Source: Nonomuraea montanisoli (GTDB taxonomy: Bacteria; Actinomycetota; Actinomycetes; Streptosporangiales; Streptosporangiaceae). Taken from it: a stretch of 64,000 bases of DNA. Of the stretch, positions 43,601-50,640 are shown one piece after another. Below the pieces are notes generated by a model that worked only from the letters and a program-made list of their open reading frames with translations, did no database searches and was not told the origin of the DNA. The DNA is taken from contig NZ_JABWGN010000014.1 of assembly GCF_013363975.1 (NCBI RefSeq), positions 124,001 through 188,000 on the forward strand, given 5' to 3'. Within the stretch, counting starts at the first letter, position 1. Each line of letters starts with the position of its first letter. The position numbers and the translations under genes were made by a program.

Positions 43601-43919
43601 ACACCCGGCGGCTCCAGAAGCCGTGGTAGCCGGAGGAGCGCTCGCTGACGAGGAAGTGGAGCTGGCGCAGCGACTCCGCGCCGAGCAGCCAGAAGATCCA
43701 CTGGTGCTCGTACGCGATGAACCGGACCGCCTCGGGGAAGCCGACGATGCCCTCGTAGTCGGCCATGGTCTTCCAGGAGAGCACGAGGAAGGCCAGGACC
43801 AGCCCGAGGAGGAACTTGCTGCGGTCCCAGAACGGCATCCGCTTCCTGGTGACGGAGTCGGGGTCGGCCGGCCCGCTGCCGGGCGCGCGCAGCCCCTCGT
43901 GGTGGGTGGTGGTGTTCAA
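40680..43919 (-). CDS. FtsH-like membrane AAA+ metalloprotease with extended C-terminus
   Basis: A 1079-residue protein. TTG at 43919 is used because GAGGGGG stands 7 bases before. Membrane segments: about residues 33-50, 128-146, 165-190. The AAA+ part has GPPGTGKT (248-255), VIVFFDEAD (307-314), and the second region of homology NRPDALDEALLRPGRIDR (432-449), with a Gly-rich insertion (325-420) between them. The M41 protease site is HEACH (548-552) with a third ligand near D625. Past 750 comes a Pro/Gly/Tyr repeat linker, then two extra membrane segments near the end. Normal FtsH is about 650 residues. Downstream of a lipoprotein gene. Confidence 0.88.
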   Translation of the reverse strand: MNTTTHHEGLRAPGSGPADPDSVTRKRMPFWDRSKFLLGLVLAFLVLSWKTMADYEGIVGFPEAVRFIAYEHQWIFWLLGAESLRQLHFLVSERSSGYHGFWSRRVFGGFERWSHRRFDDWTRYRIARAIKIVFWGVLVALVLGAVLETSPFLALFRAPALVFQALPFLFQIVFLFFVVIIQFVGMFWFLSRGGVETYFPDDIKTRFADVWGQDHVVERVRENIVFLERPGEIEERGGYVPSGLLLWGPPGTGKTLMAEAVAGETGKPYVFVDPGAFTNMFMGIGILKVKTLFRKLRKLALRYGGVIVFFDEADSLGKRGRLAVQGPPGQGGGWSAFSGAPGCHGLGYLSEETRSALAFRRAREPEEPGARNRFFMGGGMNSGDPGTLQALLTELSGLKKPRGFFNRLVRRLLGMRPKPPPKYRILVMMATNRPDALDEALLRPGRIDRIYKVGYPSKAGRLRTYQGYFDKVEHELTAEQVDKLATITPYATGATIKDLVNESLITAIRDGREVITWSDVLRAKRLKQLGPPEDVEYIERERHAVAVHEACHAVVAYVTRFHLEIDIATIEKGADYLGMVASIKPEDQFTRWKSEYEADIMVSLASLAGERMFFGEDNSSGVSGDLHSATYLTALMESHWGMGSGVTSLPALQELEIMGGKAMPRRGGGPVDIAGKPPLQGQAELTPDVLGERIEFNLVRLLERTERLLQEHRRDVLCVAHALETYKTLNGDDVVAIIERRPGAIINGAVYASDELYEELEEYHRDAARAHKEHSRIDRDLPEAAGPPPAGEVVTGEIGEVVSGEIVETVPGEVLPVVAASPPPPPAAAGTSVVVASPGGGADGRPEFMPWAPETGTAVVPGSGPLATPAPSPPSAAPGHGAGPGYGAGPGYGAGPGYGGTPGYGGTPGYGGTPGYGGTPGHGGTPGHGAAPGFGARVPQAGAAASAEAVTTEAVALPARGPRGRGWVLVTSLLALVTLVLLVGLTLTGMAPPTGAGQGTGVASPGLLLIVFVIVVAVIVGIGLALVAVRGMRAAQIKAERERDEAHARAQLLAAAMDPDTAMRLLGYDGRHGGEGRVA
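41122..41288 (-). repeat. 18-bp repeats encoding GYGGTP/GYGAGP
   Basis: About nine 18-base units in the FtsH-like gene code for hexapeptides: GHGAGP, GYGAGP twice, GYGGTP four times, GHGGTP and GHGAAP. This flexible linker joins the protease part to the last two membrane helices. The period keeps the frame. Confidence 0.85.
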
Positions 43920-43930
43920 CTGTGCCCCCT

Positions 43931-44611
43931 CTAACCGGGCAGCCGGAGCAGTCGGAACGAGTCGGCGATCTTGTCGAACTCCGCGGCGCGGGCCCGGAAG
44001 CAGATCGCCTGGCAGCCGATGAGCATGACCGAGACGGTGTCGCCCTGCTCATCGAGGATGGCGGTGTGGTCGAAGGTCTGGATCTCCGTACCGATCCGGT
44101 AGTTGAAGCGCACCCTGACACCTCTGGCGCCCCGGTCCAGGGTGAGGACCTGGTCGCTGATCTCCTCGAAGCCGCCGAACAGCGGCTGCCTGCCGGAGGC
44201 GGCCGCCCGCGCCTCGTAAAGCTGGCGCACCCGCTCGGTCACCGGGAGGAGGAAGTCGCGCAACTGGTCGAGGGAGACGGCGTCGCGCTGCTCGTCGGTG
44301 AGCTGGTGGACGGTGGCGTAGAGGAAGGGGTCGGCGGAGCCGAGCAGGTGGGTGATGTCCGGCTCGGCCGACTGGTCGAAGGCGACCGACCAGACGCGCC
44401 GCGCACGCTCGGCCTCGGCGAGGGAGCCGGGCTGGGTCCCGCTCAGGTAAAGGTCGATGGGGTGGGCGTTGAGCTGGGCGAACGAGGAGGGCACCTTGAA
44501 GTAGGTGGTGCCGTCCCGGTCGCGCACGTAGGTGTACTCAGGCTGTCCGCAAGCGGACAGCAGCATGAGGGCCGCGGCCATGAGCGCGACCCTGGCCCGT
44601 GCCGTTCTCAC
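43931..44611 (-). CDS. lipoprotein, partner of the FtsH-like protease
   Basis: A 226-residue protein with signal MRTARARVALMAAALMLLSA and lipobox LLSAC, so it is anchored outside the membrane. No known domain: it contains YTYVRDRDGTTYFKVPSSFA and a C-terminal VSVMLIGCQAICF with two further cysteines. Its stop is 11 bases ahead of the FtsH-like gene's start, with that gene's ribosome-binding site in the gap, so the two are co-transcribed. A substrate- or activity-modulating role is inference. Confidence 0.8.
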   Translation of the reverse strand: MRTARARVALMAAALMLLSACGQPEYTYVRDRDGTTYFKVPSSFAQLNAHPIDLYLSGTQPGSLAEAERARRVWSVAFDQSAEPDITHLLGSADPFLYATVHQLTDEQRDAVSLDQLRDFLLPVTERVRQLYEARAAASGRQPLFGGFEEISDQVLTLDRGARGVRVRFNYRIGTEIQTFDHTAILDEQGDTVSVMLIGCQAICFRARAAEFDKIADSFRLLRLPG

Positions 44612-44689
44612 CGGGGGGTACCTCCGCTTTGCGGACCAACGCCGTTGTTGTGCCCGTTTTCAGGCCCGATGAGCCGGATGTACGGTGAG

Positions 44690-44711
44690 AAATCTTGACC
44701 AAATCTTGCCC
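44690..44711. repeat. 11-bp direct repeat upstream of a CMD-family gene
   Basis: AAATCTTGACC and AAATCTTGCCC stand back to back. The first contains TTGACC, a possible -35 box, but no matching -10 box was found at normal distance. It may be a regulatory site for the gene at 44866. Confidence 0.35.
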
Positions 44712-44865
44712 GGACCTTGGCTTCAGTTGTTACAGACCAGGCAATGCCCCAGTCAGGGAGTCACCCTCCACGGTCACCGCCGTACAACGTTCATGCAACC
44801 CCCCATTGGTTCCTCTCAGGAAGTGACGAAAGATATGAGGATCCCTCCGACTGGGGAGCACTCTC

Positions 44866-45189
44866 ATGAAGGAACCGGTGATCGAGACCGTGGACTCCTA
44901 CGGCATGACGGCTGAGCGTCAGTTCAGCGACCTGTGGGCCCGCGACGTGCTGTCGACGAGGGACCGCCGCCTGCTGCTGCTCGGCCTGCTGGTCGGGCAG
45001 GGCATCGACGACCAGGCCGAGATCCAGCTCGACGCCGCCCTGCGCACGAAGCTGCTGTCGGAGGGCGAGCTGCGCGAGGTCGTGGTGTTCGTGACCCACT
45101 ACGCGGGGTGGTCGCGGGGGGCCAAGCTGAACGCCCAGGTGGAGGAGCTGATCGCCCGGGTGGCGGAGGAGGGTGCGGACCCCGCCTGA
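44866..45189 (+). CDS. carboxymuconolactone decarboxylase-family protein
   Basis: A 107-residue helical protein, ATG 8 bases after GGGGAG. It reads SDLWARDVLSTRDRRLLLLG, AEIQLDAALRTKLLSEGELR, and VVFVTHYAGWSRGAKLN, the CMD/AhpD fold. The CxxC of peroxidase-active AhpD is absent, so it is closer to the decarboxylase branch or a protein without redox activity. The gene stands alone. Confidence 0.85.
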   Translation: MKEPVIETVDSYGMTAERQFSDLWARDVLSTRDRRLLLLGLLVGQGIDDQAEIQLDAALRTKLLSEGELREVVVFVTHYAGWSRGAKLNAQVEELIARVAEEGADPA

Positions 45190-45244
45190 CCGCGCGGCCC
45201 TCCCCTGTCGTCAGGTCGAGTCGGCCACCGGAGCGGCTCGGCCG

Positions 45245-46360
45245 TCAGGCCGAGTCGCCGAGGGTGATCGTCTCGGCGACCTCGGCGTGCCGCTCGGTCT
45301 CCTCCTCGGCGAAGCGCTTCTGGTCGAGCCGTTCGGCGATGTCCTCGTCCTGCTTCATCAGGGCCTCCAGCGACTGGCCGGCCATGTCGAGCACGCCCAT
45401 GTCCGCGTACGCCTGCTGGAGCCTGGGGCTCCACAGCCCGATGTCCTTCACGCACGGGACGATGCGGCTGAACAGCAGCGAGCGGAAGACCCGCAGGTAC
45501 TCCGACCGGTCGGTGGCCTCCATGGCCTCGTCGACCTCGGCCCGGGACAGGCCCATGTACTCCCACGTCTCCCGGCCGCGCAGGCGGTCGCGCATGAGGT
45601 AGCAGCCCTCGATGACGAAGTCCTCGCGTTCGCGCAGCTCGCTCTCCGACAGGTCGCGGTAGTAGTCACGCAGCGCCATCCGGCCGAAGGCGACGTGCCG
45701 CGCCTCGTCCTGCATGACGTACGCGAGGATCTGCTTGGGCAGCGGCTTGGTGGTGAAGTCGCGCATCACGCCGAACGCGGCCAGGGCGAGCCCCTCGATG
45801 AGCACCTGCATGCCGAGGTAGGGCATGTCCCAGCGGGAGTCGGTCAGCGTGCTGTCCAGCAGCGCCTTGAGGTGCTCGTTGATCGGGTAGGCCAGGCCGA
45901 CCTTCTCCTGGAGGAAGCGGGCGTAGGTCTCGGCGTGGCGGGCCTCGTCCATGGTCTGGGTGGCGGCGTAGAACTTGGAGTCCAGGTCGGGGACGCTCTC
46001 GACGATCTTCGCCGAGCAGATCATGGCGCCCTGCTCACCGTGCAGGAACTGGGAGAACTGCCAGGCGGCGCTGTGCCGGCGCACCTCACGGCGCTGCGCC
46101 TCGTCCATCCGCTCCCACAGCGGGGTGCCGTGGATGGCGAGCGTCTCGTCGGGGACGCCGAGCACGTCGTACGGGTCCACCTCCAGGTCCCAGTCGATGC
46201 GCTTGGTGGAGTCCCACTGCTTGTCCTTGCCCTTCTGGTACAGGGCGAGCATCCGGTCCCGGCCGTCGTCGTACTCCCAGGTGAACCTGGTCTGCCCGGC
46301 CATGTCCAGGCCCCAGGTGCGCAGCTCGGGGGGGACTGTGTAGAGATCGTGCGTCGACAT
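45245..46360 (-). CDS. diiron ferritin-like protein
   Basis: A 371-residue protein starting with ATG at 46360, after GGAGG. The first two ligand groups are QFLHGEQGAMICS and TMDEARHAETYARF; the second pair is LIEGLALAAFG and VMQDEARHVAFGRM. These two ExnDExRH units form a ferritin-like diiron centre as in oxygenases and ribonucleotide-reductase-like proteins. The function is uncharacterised; N-oxygenase or hydroxylase activity is possible. Divergent from a TetR gene with matched palindromic operators. Confidence 0.82.
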   Translation of the reverse strand: MSTHDLYTVPPELRTWGLDMAGQTRFTWEYDDGRDRMLALYQKGKDKQWDSTKRIDWDLEVDPYDVLGVPDETLAIHGTPLWERMDEAQRREVRRHSAAWQFSQFLHGEQGAMICSAKIVESVPDLDSKFYAATQTMDEARHAETYARFLQEKVGLAYPINEHLKALLDSTLTDSRWDMPYLGMQVLIEGLALAAFGVMRDFTTKPLPKQILAYVMQDEARHVAFGRMALRDYYRDLSESELREREDFVIEGCYLMRDRLRGRETWEYMGLSRAEVDEAMEATDRSEYLRVFRSLLFSRIVPCVKDIGLWSPRLQQAYADMGVLDMAGQSLEALMKQDEDIAERLDQKRFAEEETERHAEVAETITLGDSA

Positions 46361-46378
46361 CGGACCTCCAAGGGGGAG

Positions 46379-46427
46379 ACGTACACCGTACGTACCCTTT
46401 CGAGGCTGGCACGTACACCGTACGTAC
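46379..46427. promoter_or_regulatory. paired TetR operators (ACGTACACCGTACGTAC, two copies)
   Basis: Exact copies of ACGTACACCGTACGTAC at 46379-46395 and 46411-46427, 32 bases apart. Each contains the interrupted palindrome CGTAC-ACC-GTACG. They lie between the diiron-protein gene and the TetR gene, near both starts, and are probably bound by that TetR protein. Confidence 0.75.
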
Positions 46428-46443
46428 GTCAATAGAATGAGCT

Positions 46444-47094
46444 ATGACCACGGAGCCCCTGTCCAGGGCGCGCATCGTCACCGCCGCGATCGACCTGATC
46501 GAGAGAGAGGGCGCCGACGCGGTGTCCATGCGGCGCATCGCGGCCGAGCTCGGCGTCGGCGTGATGTCCCTCTACAACCACGTGCCCAACAAGGACGCGC
46601 TGCTCAACGGCGTGGCCGAGGCCGTGCTCAGCGAGATCGAGTTCACCGACGACCCCGACGACGACTGGACCGACCGGGTGCGGACCCAGGCACGCGCCTT
46701 CCGGCAGATCGCGCACCACTACCCGCGCTGCACCATGCTCGTGGTCAGCCGCCAGCTCTCCTCCGCCGCCGGGCTGCTGCCGGTCGAGCGGGCCCTGGCC
46801 ACCCTGCGCAGCGCCGGGTTCGACGGGCCCGACGCGGTGCGGATGGTGCGGCTGTTCATCGCCTTCATCGTCGGCTCGCTGCTGCGCGAGGTGGGGGTGA
46901 CGCCGACGTTCGCGCCCGTCCATCACCGGCACCTGGCCGGGGCCGAGGCCGTCGATCCGGCCCTGTTCCCCGAGGTGAGCGCCCTCGCGCCACTGCTCGG
47001 CGCCTGCGACCACGACGCCGAGTTCGAGTTCGGCGTCGAACTGCTCATCCAGGCGATCACCGTGCTGCACGCGCGCAAGGAGGGCACCCACTGA
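46444..47094 (+). CDS. TetR family repressor
   Basis: A 216-residue regulator. Helix-turn-helix at about residues 8-55: RARIVTAAIDLIEREGADAV and MRRIAAELGVGVMSLYNHVP. The C-terminal ligand domain is of TetR_C type. ATG has no clear ribosome-binding site, so the mRNA may be near leaderless. Most likely represses the divergent diiron-protein gene through the two operator copies. Confidence 0.88.
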   Translation: MTTEPLSRARIVTAAIDLIEREGADAVSMRRIAAELGVGVMSLYNHVPNKDALLNGVAEAVLSEIEFTDDPDDDWTDRVRTQARAFRQIAHHYPRCTMLVVSRQLSSAAGLLPVERALATLRSAGFDGPDAVRMVRLFIAFIVGSLLREVGVTPTFAPVHHRHLAGAEAVDPALFPEVSALAPLLGACDHDAEFEFGVELLIQAITVLHARKEGTH

Positions 47095-47196
47095 GCGCGG
47101 ACACGCGGGAGGGCGCCCGCTGACACCGGGCGCCCTCCGGGCGGGGCAGCCGTCCCTTCCCCTGAACGGCTGCCGTCAGTGCCTGGTACGTGAGCG

Positions 47197-47751
47197 TCAA
47201 TACCAGTTGTGCGACTGGAAGTGCCCCCAGGCGCCGCACGGGCGTCCGTACCTGCCCTTGATGTAGGCGAGCCCCCAGCGGATCTGCGTCGCCGGGTTGG
47301 AGCGCCAGTCGGCGCCGGCCCCGCTCATCTTGCCTCCGGGCAGGGCCTGCGGGATGCCGTACGCGCCGGACGAGCTGTTGTAGGCGCGATGGTCCCAGTT
47401 GCTCTCCCGGGTCCAGAGGCTGTCCAGGCACCGGAACTCCTGGTAGGACCAGGATCTGCGGACCACCTGGTCCAGGGCGATGACCTTGTTCCTGCGCTTG
47501 GGCCGCAGGTCGGCGGCGCGGCGGCCGTTCAGGAGCGCGGTGGCGAACCGGGGTCTGACGGACGGGCTCCACGTGCCCATCCGGATGACCGGAGCGTGCC
47601 AGACGCCCTCGTGGACCACCGGAGCACCGGCGGCCTCGCGCCGGAGTGCTCCCGGGTCGGAGTCGGCCCCGGCGGCCGCGGCCGTGGCGCCGAGTGCGAC
47701 GACGGCTGCCGTCGCGGCCAGAGCGCTGTGAAGAGCGCGTTTGCTGTCCAA
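47197..47751 (-). CDS. secreted transglycosylase-like protein
   Basis: A 184-residue exported protein. TTG at 47751, after AAGGA, gives a signal peptide with basic start and a hydrophobic core ALAATAAVVALGATAAAAGA; a GTG at 47790 would add 13 residues. The C-terminal SLT-like domain has LDSLWTRESNWDHRAYNSSS (catalytic Glu in RESNW) and GAYGIPQALPGGKM, ending WGHFQSHNWY. It likely cleaves or binds peptidoglycan outside the cell. A paralogue follows at 48098. Confidence 0.85.
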   Translation of the reverse strand: MDSKRALHSALAATAAVVALGATAAAAGADSDPGALRREAAGAPVVHEGVWHAPVIRMGTWSPSVRPRFATALLNGRRAADLRPKRRNKVIALDQVVRRSWSYQEFRCLDSLWTRESNWDHRAYNSSSGAYGIPQALPGGKMSGAGADWRSNPATQIRWGLAYIKGRYGRPCGAWGHFQSHNWY

Positions 47752-48097
47752 TGCGATCCTTGCTGTCGGGTCGCGTGCGGACAGGCGCACCGGTCGGCCG
47801 GCCGCCCTGACGGTCCGCGTCCGTGGCTCGGACGAGGATGGTCCGCGCGGCCGCTCCGGGTTCCTGTGACCGCCCGGTCGTGCTGGGCGGCCCGGAGGGC
47901 TCCGCGACGTTCCTCTAGCCGGTTTCTATTACGCTCCGTAATCAACGGTCACGGACAGCGACACGCGACGGACAGGTGTTTGCGTGATCCTTCACGACTG
48001 ATCACCGTCTCGCTGGCTCCCCGTGGCGCGGCCCGGCGCCGGACTTGCGCCACCTTTACGGGAAACGGGGATGCCCGAGAGCAGGGGGATCAGGGGA
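47752..48097. other. intergenic interval between two paralogous secreted proteins
   Basis: No gene is supported. A perfect palindrome ATTACG-CTC-CGTAAT lies at 47928-47942. The same ATTACGCTC word occurs on the minus strand upstream of the other paralogue near 48605-48613. It might be a common control site. Confidence 0.45.
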
Positions 48098-48502
48098 TCA
48101 GTACCAGCCGGTGGACTGGGAGTGCGCCCACGCGCCGCACGGCGAGCCGTAGCGCTGCTTGATGTAGGACAGGCCCCACTTGATCTGCGTCTTGGGGTTG
48201 GTGCGCCAGTCGCTGCCCTTGGTGGACATCTTGCTGCCGGGCAGGGCCTGGGGGATGCCGTACGCGCCGGACGAGCTGTTCTGGGCGCGGTGGTCCCAGC
48301 CGCTCTCGCGGTGCCAGAGCTTGACGAGGCACTTGAACTGGCCGTTCTTCGTCCAGCCGCGCTTGGCGGACAGATGCTTGGCGATGGCCTTGTTGTGCTT
48401 GCTGGTCGCCTGGGCGCTCTGCGCCTGTGCGGCCGTGGCTCCACCGGAGGTCACGAGGGCGGCGGAGAGAAGGAGGATTCCGGCACGGCGAAGCATGGGC
48501 AT
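48098..48502 (-). CDS. secreted transglycosylase-like protein
   Basis: A 134-residue exported protein, ATG at 48502 after AAAGGGA; a second ATG two codons later is possible. Signal peptide MPMLRRAGILLLSAALVTSG, then a short basic linker, and an SLT-like domain with VKLWHRESGWDHRAQNSSS (Glu in RESGW) and GAYGIPQALPGSKM, ending WAHSQSTGWY. It is nearly the same domain as the larger paralogue next to it, which suggests a tandem duplication followed by divergence. Confidence 0.86.
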   Translation of the reverse strand: MPMLRRAGILLLSAALVTSGGATAAQAQSAQATSKHNKAIAKHLSAKRGWTKNGQFKCLVKLWHRESGWDHRAQNSSSGAYGIPQALPGSKMSTKGSDWRTNPKTQIKWGLSYIKQRYGSPCGAWAHSQSTGWY

Positions 48503-48735
48503 GGGTGGGGGTCCCTTTCGAGCGGGGGTCGGGGAAGCGACACCATGCCCGAATTGCACCCTTTATCGCTAGTTGTCCATGTCTGCGTAGATCGGTAGCA
48601 AAGAGCGTAATATGCCGCTTATCAGGGCTTTTGTAGTGAAATGTGAGGCTCGTCACACTTTCGAGTGATCACGTTTGAAGATCCGTAAGGTGGCCTCGGG
48701 AGCTGATCGCGGAAGGAGCTCTATAGGGTCGGATC

Positions 48736-49221
48736 ATGACCATTCGCGACATTCCGCTCCGCACGCTCGCGGGCTCCCCCACCACCCTCGGCGAGCTCGC
48801 CGGCGGCCAGACCCTCCTGATCGTGAACGTCGCCTCCAAGTGCGGCCTCACCCCGCAGTACGCCGGCCTCGTGGAGCTCCACCAGCGGTACGGGCCGCGC
48901 GGCTTCAGCGTCATCGGCATGCCCTGCAACCAGTTCATGGGCCAGGAGCCGGGCTCGGCGGAGGAGATCCAGGAGTTCTGCTCGACGACGTACGGCGTGG
49001 ACTTCCCGCTGCTGGAGAAGGCCGACGTCAACGGCCCGGACCGGCACCCGCTCTACGCCGCCCTCACCGAGACGCCGGACGCGGACGGCGAGGCCGGGGA
49101 CATCCAGTGGAACTTCGAGAAGTTCCTGGTCTCACGGGAGGGCGAGGTCGTGGCCCGCTTCCGCCCGAGGACCACTCCGGAGGACCCGGCGGTCGTGTCC
49201 GCCATCGAAAACGCCCTGTAA
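48736..49221 (+). CDS. glutathione peroxidase family protein
   Basis: A 161-residue thiol peroxidase. Peroxidatic Cys is C36 in NVASKCGLT, coded by TGC; other signature groups are FSVIGMPCNQFMGQEPGS and IQWNFEKFLVSREGEVVARF with catalytic Gln/Trp/Asn. Actinobacteria lack glutathione, so mycothiol or thioredoxin is the likely reductant. ATG at 48736. The gene stands alone. Confidence 0.92.
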   Translation: MTIRDIPLRTLAGSPTTLGELAGGQTLLIVNVASKCGLTPQYAGLVELHQRYGPRGFSVIGMPCNQFMGQEPGSAEEIQEFCSTTYGVDFPLLEKADVNGPDRHPLYAALTETPDADGEAGDIQWNFEKFLVSREGEVVARFRPRTTPEDPAVVSAIENAL

Positions 49222-49310
49222 AAGGCGCACCAAGGACGGCCGCGCAAGGAAAAACATGGGGCAAGAACGTCAAGAGTGTGTGCGGCTCCAAAAGGCAAGG
49301 TCCTGCGGGG

Positions 49311-49400
49311 GGCGCGCTACGCGCGTAGTGCCTCGGGCAGCTCCGATCGGGGCTCCGCCCCGAACCCCGAGCGGGTGGCCTCCGGCCCCCCGCACCCCCC
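49311..49400. repeat. intergenic hairpin cluster
   Basis: The 260-base gap after the peroxidase holds a perfect 12-base palindrome CTACGCGCGTAG (49317-49328) and a GGGGC-TCC-GCCCC stem (49349-49361), followed by a C-rich run. It may be a REP-like mobile palindrome, or a terminator for the peroxidase gene. Confidence 0.4.
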
Positions 49401-49480
49401 GAGCCTTGACCGCCTCGACGCGAAACCTGACGGCCGAGAAAGCGCTGCACAGCGGCCCGGACGGGCCATACACTGCACCC

Positions 49481-49693
49481 ATGGACGCGCTGCGTGACGA
49501 GCTCCATGCGCTGGTGGATCAACTGCCGGAGGACAAGGTGGCGCCGGTGATCGCGCTCGTGCGCCAGAACCTCGGCATGTCCGAGCGGCGTGCGCGTGCG
49601 GTCTCCACTCCGGCGCGCATCCAGTCCCGGCTGCACGGAGTGGAGGGCGTGGACGAAGAGCTGAATCGACTGAGAGACGGTTCGCGTGGTTGA
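49481..49693 (+). CDS. small antitoxin-like protein
   Basis: A 70-residue helical, charged protein: MDALRDELHALVDQLPEDKV at the start and a basic centre MSERRARAV. It resembles antitoxins of VapB/DUF2281 kind, but no specific family is certain. The stop overlaps by 8 bases the start of a PIN-like frame, the usual antitoxin-toxin arrangement. That partner is truncated. Confidence 0.55.
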   Translation: MDALRDELHALVDQLPEDKVAPVIALVRQNLGMSERRARAVSTPARIQSRLHGVEGVDEELNRLRDGSRG

Positions 49694-49811
49694 CGCCTAC
49701 GTCGTGGACACGGACGCCTCCTTGCGCTGGTTCATCGTTCAGCCAGCCGTTCGCGTCATCGATGAGTTCGGCGTGACGTGCACAACTCCGGAGCACCGAC
49801 CGATGGGATAG
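49686..49811 (+). pseudogene. truncated PIN-domain toxin
   Basis: A 41-codon frame beginning with GTG overlaps the antitoxin-like gene. Its first residues, VVDAYVVDTDASLRWFI, resemble the opening of VapC-like PIN nucleases, which place a catalytic Asp in VVDTD. The remainder of a normal 120-140-residue domain is missing; it ends at TAG (49809-49811). It is either a deletion remnant or a chance reading. Confidence 0.45.
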
Positions 49812-49820
49812 CGTCCCCGC

Positions 49821-50468
49821 GTGAGCCTCTACCAAGTGGATCCTTTGAAGGAGCTCACTCGCCGAGCGCGTTTCTTCGTGCACGAGCACGCCTTACGGGT
49901 CACCTCTTTTGATGTTGATCAGAGCCGGGAGCGTTGGCTCGGGCTGGGCATCCCCGCAACGGAGATCGACCGGGTGGCCGCCTATGCGAGGCGATGGGGC
50001 GGGCTGGCGCTTCCTCCCGCACCGCGCTACGACGGCGGCCCCAGAATTTTGAGCCCTGACATCCCCGAGCGGACATCAGCCGGAGGATGGTTGTTCGAAG
50101 CGGGAGCGCCGCGAGCCGCCGTACCTTACAGCTTCATGATCGGCCCTCAGGGCGAGTTCGGCGTCTACGGCTACCGATGGACGCCTCTGCACTCGACGGT
50201 TGAAGGCTGGGTGGAATCACTGGCGTTGGCACACCACGCGTCCACCCGGGCGAAGACGATCACCAAGGTCACGGGCCAGGACGTCGATGCGCTCCAGCTG
50301 GATGGCTACGAGGCGGTCCCCGAGGTCGCCGGCCTGGCGGACAACTGGTGGCGCCGCGGCGACTCACTCGTGGCCGTCTATCTCGGCGAAGCGGAGTGCA
50401 TGTCCGCACCTCAGTGCCGGGCCGCCTCCATCTACTCAGGCGTGCAGCCCTGGGCTTTCCGCGACTGA
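49821..50468 (+). CDS. hypothetical protein, SUKH-like
   Basis: A 215-residue protein with GTG start and less strict codon choice than flanking core genes. No firm family is recognised. The central part ARRWGGLALPPAPR, followed after a variable stretch by IGPQGEFGVYGYRWTPL and STVEGWVESLALAHHAS, recalls SUKH (SMI1/KNR4) proteins, many of which are immunity proteins. This is only a pattern-level match. It follows the broken PIN gene by 9 bases. Confidence 0.5.
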   Translation: MSLYQVDPLKELTRRARFFVHEHALRVTSFDVDQSRERWLGLGIPATEIDRVAAYARRWGGLALPPAPRYDGGPRILSPDIPERTSAGGWLFEAGAPRAAVPYSFMIGPQGEFGVYGYRWTPLHSTVEGWVESLALAHHASTRAKTITKVTGQDVDALQLDGYEAVPEVAGLADNWWRRGDSLVAVYLGEAECMSAPQCRAASIYSGVQPWAFRD

Positions 50469-50640
50469 CGTGCTCATGGGTGAGAGCGCCCGCTCACCAT
50501 GGGTGATCGGTGGCCCGGATGCGGAGTCCGACCACACGACCGATGAGTTTCGCCTCGCCGCGTCGTCTTCCTGTTGGCGACGTCCCCTTCCGCGCCCGCG
50601 GGAGGCCCGGGGGTGAGATGACAAGGAGCGTGCTCTTGCC

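Noticed and set aside
41136..43934. A 932-residue plus-strand frame opposite the FtsH-like gene
   Set aside because: It is a high-GC antisense shadow; the minus strand has clear AAA+ and M41 motifs.
48503..48680. c-di-AMP (ydaO-type) riboswitch upstream of the secreted transglycosylase-like gene
   Set aside because: Actinobacterial cell-wall hydrolase genes often have one, but the conserved core sequences could not be recognised here.
48736..49221. Selenocysteine glutathione peroxidase
   Set aside because: The peroxidatic position is a normal TGC cysteine codon.
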